Shown here piece after piece: positions 7,699 to 14,379 of a stretch of DNA of 64,000 bases. This DNA is from Bog-159 sp035499555 (GTDB lineage: Bacteria > Acidobacteriota > Terriglobia > Bryobacterales > Bryobacteraceae), in assembly GCA_035499555.1 (NCBI GenBank), contig DATJYO010000039.1:1-64000 (forward strand), written 5' to 3'. Position numbers and translations under genes: made by a program. The notes below the pieces were generated by a model. That model was not told the DNA's origin. It ran no database searches and was given only the letters and a program-made list of their open reading frames with translations. The number at the start of each line of letters is the position of its first letter. Positions within the stretch are counted from its first letter, which is position 1.

Positions 7699-9147
7699 CT
7701 AGTATTTCAGATAGACGGTCTTGTAGTCGCTGTAGAAGTCCAGCGCGGCCGGACCCTGCTCCTTCGGCCCGAAGCTGGATTCCTTGGTGCCGCCGAAAGG
7801 CAACTGGTATTCGACGCCCGCGCTGGGCAGATTGACGGTCAACAGGCCGGCCTCCATTCCGTAGACGAATTCGAATACGCGCGACAGATTCGTGGTCTGG
7901 ATCGAAGCCGATAGGCCGAATGGGATTTCGTTGGCGATACGCAGCGCATCGTTGAAATCGCGCGCCCGCATCACCGCCAGCACCGGGCCGAAGATCTCCT
8001 CGCGCGCGATGGTCATCTCCGGAGTCACGTCCGCAAAGACGGTCGGCTCCACGAAATAGCCTTGGGCGAGCGCGCCGTCCGTGAGCCGCCGTCCGCCGGT
8101 CTTCGGCTGTCCCGCTTCGCCGCGGCCGATCTCGATGTAGCGCAGCACGGTCTCCATCTGCGCCTGGTCCACGCAGGGGCCCATGTCGATGCCCGCCTGC
8201 ATGCCGTCGCCGACCTTGAGCCGCCGCGTGCGCTCCACCAGGGCTTCCACGAAGCGCGTGTAGATCGCCTCTTCCACGATCACCCGGCTGGTGGCCGTGC
8301 ATTTCTGGCCGGTTGAAAAGAACGCGGCGTTGACCGTGTTCTCTACCGCTGCCTTGAAATCGGCGTCCGCCAGCACGATGGTGGGATTCTTGCCGCCCAT
8401 CTCGAGCTGGATGCGCAGGCGCCGCTTGGACGCTTCCGCGTGCAGCCAGTTGCCGGTCTGGCAGGAACCCGTGAAAGAAACGGCTTTGAGCGGCGCCGCG
8501 TCTACCAGCGCGCGGCCCAGCGCGCCGCCGGGCCCTGCCACGAAGTTCACTACACCCGGGGGCAACCCCGCTTCGTGCAAGGCTTCCACGATCCGCCAGG
8601 CGCTGAGCGGCGCCGCGGAGGCGGGCTTCAGCACTACCGTGTTGCCGCACACCAGCGCCGGCGCCAGCTTCCATGCCGGAATCGCGCTGGGAAAGTTCCA
8701 CGGCGTCACCAGGCCGGCTACCCCGACCGGCTTGCGGATGGCGAACATGTGGACCCGGTCACGTTCGGAAGGCACCAGCAGGCCTTCCAGGCGCGCGCCT
8801 TCGCCGCCAAAATAGCGGAAGATGTTGATGCTGCGCCGCACCTCGCCTCTGGCCTCCGGCAGCGTCTTGCCTTCTTCCCGCGTCATGTCCGCGGCCACCT
8901 GCTCGAAGCGGCGATCCAGGATCTCGGCGGCTTTGAAAAGGATGGCGCCGCGCGCCGGCGCATTCAACGCCGACCAGGCCGGAAACGCGCGCCCCGCCGC
9001 CTCAGCCGCGGCCGTGACGTCGTCCGGCGAGCCTTGTGCAAACATCCCGACGACCTCATCGGTATGGGCAGGGTTGCGATTCTCGAACTGCGCTGCGCTG
9101 CCGGTCCATTGGCCGTCGATGTAATTGAGAAAAACCGGAGTGTCCAT
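7699..9147 (-). CDS. NAD(P)-dependent aldehyde dehydrogenase (2,5-dioxovalerate dehydrogenase-like)
   Basis: A 482-residue aldehyde dehydrogenase. Hallmarks are TPWNFPSAIPAWK and LKPASAAPLSA (cofactor and oxyanion region), SFTGSCQTG (dinucleotide loop), catalytic Glu in LEMGGKNP, catalytic Cys in STGQKCTATSR, and EEIFGPVLAV near the C-terminus. This belongs to the large ALDH superfamily near alpha-ketoglutarate semialdehyde and succinate semialdehyde dehydrogenases. The FAH-family gene directly downstream favours the 2-oxoglutarate semialdehyde reaction. It follows lemA after a 54-base gap that contains a structured GC-rich repeat, and no good Shine-Dalgarno precedes its ATG, so it may have its own transcript or depend on readthrough. 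Confidence 0.92.
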   Translation of the reverse strand: MDTPVFLNYIDGQWTGSAAQFENRNPAHTDEVVGMFAQGSPDDVTAAAEAAGRAFPAWSALNAPARGAILFKAAEILDRRFEQVAADMTREEGKTLPEARGEVRRSINIFRYFGGEGARLEGLLVPSERDRVHMFAIRKPVGVAGLVTPWNFPSAIPAWKLAPALVCGNTVVLKPASAAPLSAWRIVEALHEAGLPPGVVNFVAGPGGALGRALVDAAPLKAVSFTGSCQTGNWLHAEASKRRLRIQLEMGGKNPTIVLADADFKAAVENTVNAAFFSTGQKCTATSRVIVEEAIYTRFVEALVERTRRLKVGDGMQAGIDMGPCVDQAQMETVLRYIEIGRGEAGQPKTGGRRLTDGALAQGYFVEPTVFADVTPEMTIAREEIFGPVLAVMRARDFNDALRIANEIPFGLSASIQTTNLSRVFEFVYGMEAGLLTVNLPSAGVEYQLPFGGTKESSFGPKEQGPAALDFYSDYKTVYLKY

Positions 9148-9152
9148 GATCA

Positions 9153-9199
9153 GGAAATGGAGGGACTAGAGCCCCCTTGCGGGCCGAACCCCGCCCTCC
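9153..9199 (-). other. structured GC-rich element between lemA and the ALDH gene (tRNA 3'-end-like)
   Basis: On the minus strand an outer GGAGGG/CCCTCC pair encloses a GCGGG-GTTCGG-CCCGC hairpin and a GGGGG-CTCTAGT-CCCTC segment. The last segment has the shape of a tRNA T-arm (five pairs, seven-base loop) but the loop deviates from TTCRANY and no acceptor partner, D-arm or CCA is present. It may be a decayed tRNA end or an intercistronic hairpin. Confidence 0.35.
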
Positions 9200-9201
9200 A
9201 A

Positions 9202-9735
9202 TCATATCGCGGGTGCCTGGAAGTAGGCATCGACTTTACGCAGACCCGACACCGACGCCACCAGGTTGGCCGGAAACAGCTCGATCCGCGCATTGTAGTG
9301 TTCCACCGCTTCGTTGTACTTGCGGCGGGCCACCGCGATCTGGTATTCGGCGCCTTTCAGCGCGTCCAGCAGGTCCGCGTATCGCTTGCTGGCCTGCAGC
9401 CTGGGATAGTTCTCCACCAGCAGCATCAGGCCTCCGATTGCCATGTCGAGCCGGGCGTTGGCCCCCATCTTCTCGCGCCGGTCGCGCGCCCGGCGCAGCA
9501 GGTTCCGCGCATCGTCGACCCGCAGAATGGCGGCGCTTTCGGCGGGGGCCTCGCTTCCCACCGCCTTGGTCAGATCCGCGGTGAGATCGGCCCGATGCTG
9601 GAGCGCGGCATCCACGGCGCTCCAGTCGGCATCGATGGTCTGGCGTTCGGCGAGCAGATCCTGGTGCACGTTCCGGCAATGCGCGCCGAACAAAAGCGCG
9701 GCCGCCAGCAGTGCCAGGGCCAGCAGTTTGCTCAC
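9202..9735 (-). CDS. LemA family protein, predicted lipoprotein
   Basis: A 177-residue LemA-type protein. The N-terminus MSKLLALALLAAALLFGAHC looks like a lipoprotein signal with a lipobox-like LFGAHC and Cys20, in place of the single N-terminal membrane helix common in LemA. The rest is a long antiparallel helical bundle ending in the family motif YNEAVEHYNARIELFPANLVAS. LemA proteins occur beside proteases and membrane proteins, but their molecular role is unsettled. The ATG lies one base after the stop of the M16 peptidase gene, so the two are almost certainly co-transcribed. Confidence 0.85.
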   Translation of the reverse strand: MSKLLALALLAAALLFGAHCRNVHQDLLAERQTIDADWSAVDAALQHRADLTADLTKAVGSEAPAESAAILRVDDARNLLRRARDRREKMGANARLDMAIGGLMLLVENYPRLQASKRYADLLDALKGAEYQIAVARRKYNEAVEHYNARIELFPANLVASVSGLRKVDAYFQAPAI

Positions 9736-9736
9736 T

Positions 9737-11023
9737 TCAACACACCAGGTCTTCGCGCCCGATCTTGAACCCGTCCAGATTGCCGAGCACGGTGAGCGCG
9801 ATCTGCTTCGGATCGAAGAAGGCTTGCGCGATCCGCTGCACGTCTCCGGCGCTGACCTGCTCGATGCTCTCCACCAGTTCGTCGAGCGTGAAGAAGCGGC
9901 CGAAATACATCTCCTGGCGGGCCAGGTTGGACATGCGGCTGGAAGTCGATTCCAGGCTGAGCATCAGCGACCCTTTCAGATGGTCCTTGGCGCGCCGCAG
10001 CTCCTCGGCGCTGACGCCCTCCTGCTTGAGCTGCTGGAATTCCTTGATGATCGACTCCACCACCTTGCGCGCGGATTCGATGGACGTGCCCGCGTAGATC
10101 GACAGGCAGCCGGTGTCGCGATAGGGGCTCAGCTCCGAGAAGACCGCGTAGGCCAGACCCTGGCGCTCGCGGATGTTCTGGAACAGGCGCGAGCTCATGC
10201 CGCCGCCCAGCACCGTGTTCAGCACGTAACAGGCGAAGCGTTCCTCGTGCGGCAGCGGGTAGGAAGGAACGCCCAGGCACAGGTGCACCTGCTCCAGCGA
10301 CTTCTTGTTGCGCAGCGCGATACGCGCGTGCGTGGCCGGCGTCTGGTCCGCGGGCGGCGATCCGTTGGGCGGGAGCGACGCGAACTGCTCGCTCACCAGC
10401 TTGACCAGCGCCGCGTGCGTCAGGTTGCCGGCGGCCGTGATCAGCAGGTTGGAAGGCGCGTACACCGCGCGGTAGTAATCGCCGATCATCTGCCGGTCGA
10501 AGCGCCGCACCGTCTCCCGCGTGCCCAGGATCGGCTTGCCCAGCGGGTGGTCCTTCCAGAAGTTGGAAGAGAAGATCTCGTGAACCAGGTAATCCGGGCT
10601 GTCCGCCTCCATCTTGATCTCTTCCAGGATGACGCCCTTTTCCTTGTCGAGGTCCTCCTCGCGGAACAGCGGATGCAGCACCAGGTCCGCCAGGACATCG
10701 AAGGCCAGCGGCAGGTGCTGATCCAGCACCTTGGTGTTGAAGCAAACCAGTTCCTTGGCCGTGAAAGCGTCCAGGTTGCCGCCCACCGAATCGACCGAGC
10801 GCGCGATGTCCTCCGCCGAGCGATTCGTGGTGCCTTTGAAGAGCATGTGCTCGATGAAGTGCGAGATGCCGTTCTGCTCGCCGGTTTCCCGGCGGGATCC
10901 CGTGCCGATCCAGATGCCCACGGAGATGGAGCGGACGTGGGGCATGGTCTCGGTGATGACCCGCACCCCATTGGGGAGGGTGGTCATTTCAATATCGCGC
11001 ACAGACGTGGCGTTGGTTGGCAT
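9737..11023 (-). CDS. M16 family zinc metallopeptidase (processing-peptidase-like)
   Basis: A 428-residue insulinase/M16B-type peptidase. The inverted zinc motif HxxEH appears as SHFIEHMLFKGT (about residues 79-90), with the downstream third ligand Glu expected in the DKEKGVILEEIK stretch about 70 residues later. The C-terminal inactive half has the usual RQEMYFGRFFTLDEL region. Length is that of bacterial mitochondrial-processing-peptidase-like subunits. No signal peptide is evident, so it is probably cytosolic. It is the first gene of the minus-strand operon leading into lemA, ALDH, FAH and DinB. ATG 11023 has AGGAG 16 bases upstream; an alternative ATG 12 codons inside (MTTLPNGVRV) would match many homologues better. 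Confidence 0.92.
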   Translation of the reverse strand: MPTNATSVRDIEMTTLPNGVRVITETMPHVRSISVGIWIGTGSRRETGEQNGISHFIEHMLFKGTTNRSAEDIARSVDSVGGNLDAFTAKELVCFNTKVLDQHLPLAFDVLADLVLHPLFREEDLDKEKGVILEEIKMEADSPDYLVHEIFSSNFWKDHPLGKPILGTRETVRRFDRQMIGDYYRAVYAPSNLLITAAGNLTHAALVKLVSEQFASLPPNGSPPADQTPATHARIALRNKKSLEQVHLCLGVPSYPLPHEERFACYVLNTVLGGGMSSRLFQNIRERQGLAYAVFSELSPYRDTGCLSIYAGTSIESARKVVESIIKEFQQLKQEGVSAEELRRAKDHLKGSLMLSLESTSSRMSNLARQEMYFGRFFTLDELVESIEQVSAGDVQRIAQAFFDPKQIALTVLGNLDGFKIGREDLVC

Positions 11024-11103
11024 GAATGAAAAATGGGGCTCCTGCGTAGCCCCTCTTCATAGAATACAACTTCGGGACCGGGTTTTCGCCGCGCGCGGGG
11101 ATA

Positions 11104-11109
11104 TAAGAT
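11104..11109 (+). promoter_or_regulatory. -10 hexamer of the hemerythrin gene, 6 nt before its ATG
   Basis: TAAGAT within ATATAAGATATT ends six bases before ATG 11116. There is no Shine-Dalgarno sequence, so transcription probably begins at the start codon. Confidence 0.5.
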
Positions 11110-11115
11110 ATTCGT

Positions 11116-11541
11116 ATGCTGAACTTCAGATGGACGGAACGGCACGCGGTGTTCGTTCCCGAAATCGACGCCGAGCATCAGTCGATCTACAAGTTGTGCG
11201 GCGATTCCCAGCGCGCGCTGGCGTCCCGCGCGGCCGGCGCCCAGGTCCATTCGTTGCTGAGCGAGCTCGCCGTGCATTGCCTCGAACACTTCTGGCACGA
11301 GGAGCGGCGCATGCGCGCCACCGGCTATCCGTTTTACCCCTGGCACCGCCAGCAACATCAGACCGCCCGGGCGAGAATGGCCGGCCTGCAAGCCCGGATC
11401 CGCGAAGGCGACCGCGGCGCGGCTCTTGAACTGTTGCAGTTCCTCCACGGCTGGCTCGACCAGCACATCCGCATCGCCGACCGCATGCTGGGCGCGCATC
11501 TGCGCAATCGCCAGCGCGAGTTCGCTCTGCGCGCGTCGTAG
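11116..11541 (+). CDS. hemerythrin-like metal-binding protein
   Basis: A 141-residue bacteriohemerythrin. The iron ligands of the diiron site can be followed in order: DAEHQSIYKL (first His), HCLEHFWHEERRM (His...His-Glu), WHRQQHQ and WLDQHIRIADR. Single-domain bacterial hemerythrins bind O2 reversibly and are thought to sense, store or deliver oxygen. There is no membrane anchor or signal peptide, so it should be cytosolic. It is a single gene, divergent from the M16 peptidase, and appears to be expressed from a leaderless promoter. Confidence 0.92.
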   Translation: MLNFRWTERHAVFVPEIDAEHQSIYKLCGDSQRALASRAAGAQVHSLLSELAVHCLEHFWHEERRMRATGYPFYPWHRQQHQTARARMAGLQARIREGDRGAALELLQFLHGWLDQHIRIADRMLGAHLRNRQREFALRAS

Positions 11542-11603
11542 CCTGACCGTTCGCCGCCCGGCCGCGCAGGCGATACATTAGAGGGGAACGGACGCCAACA
11601 AAC

Positions 11604-12038
11604 ATGAACTCCACGCGGATCATCTGGTTGACAAGCATACTGGCATGGGGCCTTTCCTCCAGCGCCTTGGCGCAGAAGAAGGCTGTCGGGTTCAAGCCGG
11701 GCATGCCCTTCAGCGAGGGGTACGTGGCCGGCAAGACCCTCTACGTGGCCGGCCAGCAAGGCCCCGACGCGCACGGCAAGCTGGCCGGAACCGACATCGC
11801 GCAGCAGACCGCCAACGCCATCGCCGCCATCGAGAAGGTAGTCAAGCAAGCCGGCTTTCGCATGGCGGACATCACCTCCGTGACGGTCTACATCACGGAC
11901 CTGGGTGACGTGCCGAAGATGAACGAGGTCTATAAGAAACTCATGCCGGATCCCAAGCCGGCGCGGGCCACCGTGCAGGTGGCCGGCTTGATCGGCGGGG
12001 CCAAGATCGAGATTTCGGCCATCGCCGTCAAGCCCTAA
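11604..12038 (+). CDS. RidA/YjgF-family protein with N-terminal signal peptide
   Basis: A 144-residue RidA-fold protein. Residues 1-23 form a clear signal peptide ending in SSSALAQ, unusual for this family, whose best-known members are cytosolic 2-aminoacrylate/imine deaminases. The core family motifs are intact: LYVAGQQGPD, QQTANAIAAIEKVVKQAG, TVYITDL and, near the C-terminus, PARATVQV containing the conserved Arg that binds the substrate carboxylate. An exported version may act on periplasmic enamines or other small metabolites; this is inference. The gene ends two bases from the convergent response-regulator gene, leaving no room for a dedicated terminator. Confidence 0.92.
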   Translation: MNSTRIIWLTSILAWGLSSSALAQKKAVGFKPGMPFSEGYVAGKTLYVAGQQGPDAHGKLAGTDIAQQTANAIAAIEKVVKQAGFRMADITSVTVYITDLGDVPKMNEVYKKLMPDPKPARATVQVAGLIGGAKIEISAIAVKP

Positions 12039-12040
12039 CC

Positions 12041-13195
12041 TCAGGCCACGTCGGCCAGGCCGTGGCTTCCGGCACGCGGCCGGCTGGGCAACGTCACGCT
12101 GATCGGTTCCACGATGCCGCGGGCGGAGGCGAAGCTGCGCAGGCGGGCCAGCGCCGAATCGGTTACCTCCTGCCCCACAGCCAGCAGCAGCAGGCCGTTG
12201 GTGCTGCGCACATCCCGGTGGATGATCATGCCGCTGCGCAACTGGGCCAGGCTCACCAGGCGGGTCTCGTTGCCGGCCTCTTCGATCTGCACCTCTTCCA
12301 GCGCGTCCATGAACACCGGATCGTAGCTGTGATCCTCGCGCATTTCGGCCAGCGTGGAATCCAGGTCGCCCCCGCGCATGATCAGGCTGTCGAAGTCCGA
12401 CGCCACCTTCAGCAGGCGCGCCCCGGTAATGACACATTCCGGCTTCCCCGCGTGGCCGGCCGGCGCGCTCTGCTCCGCGATGATGGCGGCGATGTCGCCC
12501 AGCCGCGGTATCTTGGCCAGCAGGTTGTAGCCGACCAGCGTCTGCGCGGCCAGGAGCTTGGCCTCCTCGGGGTCCAGCTCCGCTCCGGCATAGGCCTTGT
12601 CCAATACCTCCGACGGCACCGTGACGCAGCCGATCTGCGAGAGCATGGCGGCAATTTCATACTGCCACGCGTCAGGCAGAGAGAGCTTGCGGGAAATGTG
12701 GCTCACGTAGCGGGAAATGCGGCTGGCGCGGCTGAAGGCCGCGGGATTGACCAGGCTCAGGATTTCGCTCATCACCGCCACGGCGCCGTGCAGCGTCTGC
12801 TGCAGGAGCTCGCGTTCCGCCATGATCAAGCGGTGCTGATCGAGGGCGGCCTGCAGTGCGCCTTCCAACACCTGGGGCGGACACGGCTTGGTGAGAAACT
12901 GAAAGACATTGCCGGCGTTCACGGCGGCGACGGCGTCGGCGAAGTCCGCCTGGCCGGTCAGCATCAGTCGCACGGTGTCGGGCGATGCGGCGCGCACCCG
13001 GCTGAGAAACTGGATGCCATCCATGCCGGGCATGCGCAGGTCGGAGACCACCACGGCAAAGGGCCCTTTCCGGGCGATGGTCTCCAGGGCGATCAGGGGC
13101 CCCAGGGCGGTCTCCACCTCCAGGCGGCGAAACTGCCGCTCGAACGCCTGCAGGACATTCGGCTCGTCGTCCACGAACAGGATGCGCTTCAACAT
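12041..13195 (-). CDS. response regulator with degenerate HD-GYP output domain
   Basis: A 384-residue protein. Residues 1-125 are a receiver domain with phospho-acceptor Asp52 (VVSDLRMPGMDG), acidic pocket DDE at 9-11 and Lys103 in LTKPC. Residues about 130-330 have the layout of an HD-GYP domain, but the place expected to carry HDIGK reads AAMLSQIGCVTVP: the catalytic HD pair is replaced by Ser186-Gln187. It is therefore unlikely to hydrolyse cyclic-di-GMP and may act by binding. The start at ATG 13195 overlaps the end of the REC-HDOD gene by seven bases; a longer upstream reading runs through that gene and is rejected. It is last in a three-gene operon with a sensor kinase. Confidence 0.88.
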   Translation of the reverse strand: MLKRILFVDDEPNVLQAFERQFRRLEVETALGPLIALETIARKGPFAVVVSDLRMPGMDGIQFLSRVRAASPDTVRLMLTGQADFADAVAAVNAGNVFQFLTKPCPPQVLEGALQAALDQHRLIMAERELLQQTLHGAVAVMSEILSLVNPAAFSRASRISRYVSHISRKLSLPDAWQYEIAAMLSQIGCVTVPSEVLDKAYAGAELDPEEAKLLAAQTLVGYNLLAKIPRLGDIAAIIAEQSAPAGHAGKPECVITGARLLKVASDFDSLIMRGGDLDSTLAEMREDHSYDPVFMDALEEVQIEEAGNETRLVSLAQLRSGMIIHRDVRSTNGLLLLAVGQEVTDSALARLRSFASARGIVEPISVTLPSRPRAGSHGLADVA

Positions 13196-14379
13196 GCCGG
13201 TACCTGGCCTGCGGATGACTTGTACGTCTGCATCCATTCGTCCACGTGGTGTCCCAGTCCCATGGCCCCCAGGCAGTCGATGGCGCGCTCCTGCTCCAGC
13301 CCGCCCTTGCTCAGGACATCGGCCAGGTAAACCACGCCCGCCGGCGTGCGGGCCTTGGACAGATCCACGGGGAACTCGTGGTGCCGCAGAACCACCTCGG
13401 TGACCTCGTCGGGGAGCGCCCACAGCCACAGCAGGTAGGCGCCTACCTCCGCGTGAGTTGTGCCAAAAGTCTCCGCCTCGGTGACCAGCTCCGATATGCC
13501 CGCTTCCGCGGCCCGTTGGATGGCCGCGTCGTACTGTTCCGGATAACGGTTGGCCAGCACCAGCTTGCCCACCGCGTGCAGCAGTCCGCCGATGTAAGCC
13601 TGCTCCGCGGCTGGTTTGGGCAGCCCCACGGATTCGGCGATCCTTCGCGCTACGGCGCCCACGGCCAGGCTGTGCTGCTGCAGCGACTCAATCGAGAAAT
13701 GGCGCAGGCCGGAGCACTCGAACGCGGAGAATACGGATGCCACCAGCACCAGGTCGCGCACCGTGTCGGTTCCCAGATAGGCCACCGCCTCCCGCGGGCT
13801 GGTGATCTGGCGGCGAACCCCGAAGAAGGCCGAGTTGACCAGTTGGAGAATCTTCGCGCTCATGCTGATGTCGAGGTCGATCACTTCGCCGATCTCCTTC
13901 GGCCCGACCTCCGGCGAGTCGAGCATCTCGAGCAGCCGGGCATACACCGCGGGCACGCTGGGAAGCGTGTGAATGCTGGAGATGAGCTGCTTCAACTGGG
14001 GGTCGCCGAGCATGATCCGCAGGCTGAACGCGCGGCTCACGGTCATGCGCAGCGTGGCGGCATCGCACGGCTTCAGCAGGTACTGGTGCGCCAGCGTGGT
14101 GGAGCGGATGGTCACTTCGTGATCGGCGGTGCCGGACAGCACCAGCCGGACCACCTGCGGGTGCATTTTGACCACCGCCGAGAGCAGCTCCAGGCCGTTC
14201 ATGTCCGGCATGCGGAGGTCGGTGACCAGGACATCGTATTCGGCCGCGGCCAGCATCTGCAGCGCTTCGCGGCCGCTGGACACAAAATCCATGCGCCACT
14301 CGCTGCGCAAGGGATACAGCATCCGCCGCAAGCCGTCCAGCACGTTCTGTTCGTCGTCTACGAAGATTACGCGTTTCAC
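13189..14379 (-). CDS. response regulator with HDOD output domain
   Basis: A 396-residue protein. The receiver domain (about 1-125) has DDE at 8-10, Asp54 in VTDLRMPDMNG and Lys in LLKPCD. The HDOD domain (about 135-340) shows the LVNSAFFG, SPREAVAYLGTDTVRDLVL and GGLLHAVGKL segments, the last of which has HA instead of HD as is common in HDOD proteins, which are non-catalytic relatives of HD hydrolases. REC-HDOD proteins act in signalling and motility control in several bacteria. It is translated between the sensor kinase (4-base overlap) and the second response regulator (7-base overlap), so all three are one unit. Confidence 0.9.
   Translation of the reverse strand: MKRVIFVDDEQNVLDGLRRMLYPLRSEWRMDFVSSGREALQMLAAAEYDVLVTDLRMPDMNGLELLSAVVKMHPQVVRLVLSGTADHEVTIRSTTLAHQYLLKPCDAATLRMTVSRAFSLRIMLGDPQLKQLISSIHTLPSVPAVYARLLEMLDSPEVGPKEIGEVIDLDISMSAKILQLVNSAFFGVRRQITSPREAVAYLGTDTVRDLVLVASVFSAFECSGLRHFSIESLQQHSLAVGAVARRIAESVGLPKPAAEQAYIGGLLHAVGKLVLANRYPEQYDAAIQRAAEAGISELVTEAETFGTTHAEVGAYLLWLWALPDEVTEVVLRHHEFPVDLSKARTPAGVVYLADVLSKGGLEQERAIDCLGAMGLGHHVDEWMQTYKSSAGQVPAC

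Noticed and set aside
9153..9199. A functional tRNA gene
   Set aside because: Only a T-arm-like segment is seen; no acceptor, D-arm or anticodon arm, and the gap is too short for a tRNA.
13196..13429. 78-residue N-terminal extension of the degenerate HD-GYP regulator
   Set aside because: It overlaps the REC-HDOD coding sequence and reads as Gly/Arg-rich noise; the receiver domain begins exactly at ATG 13195.
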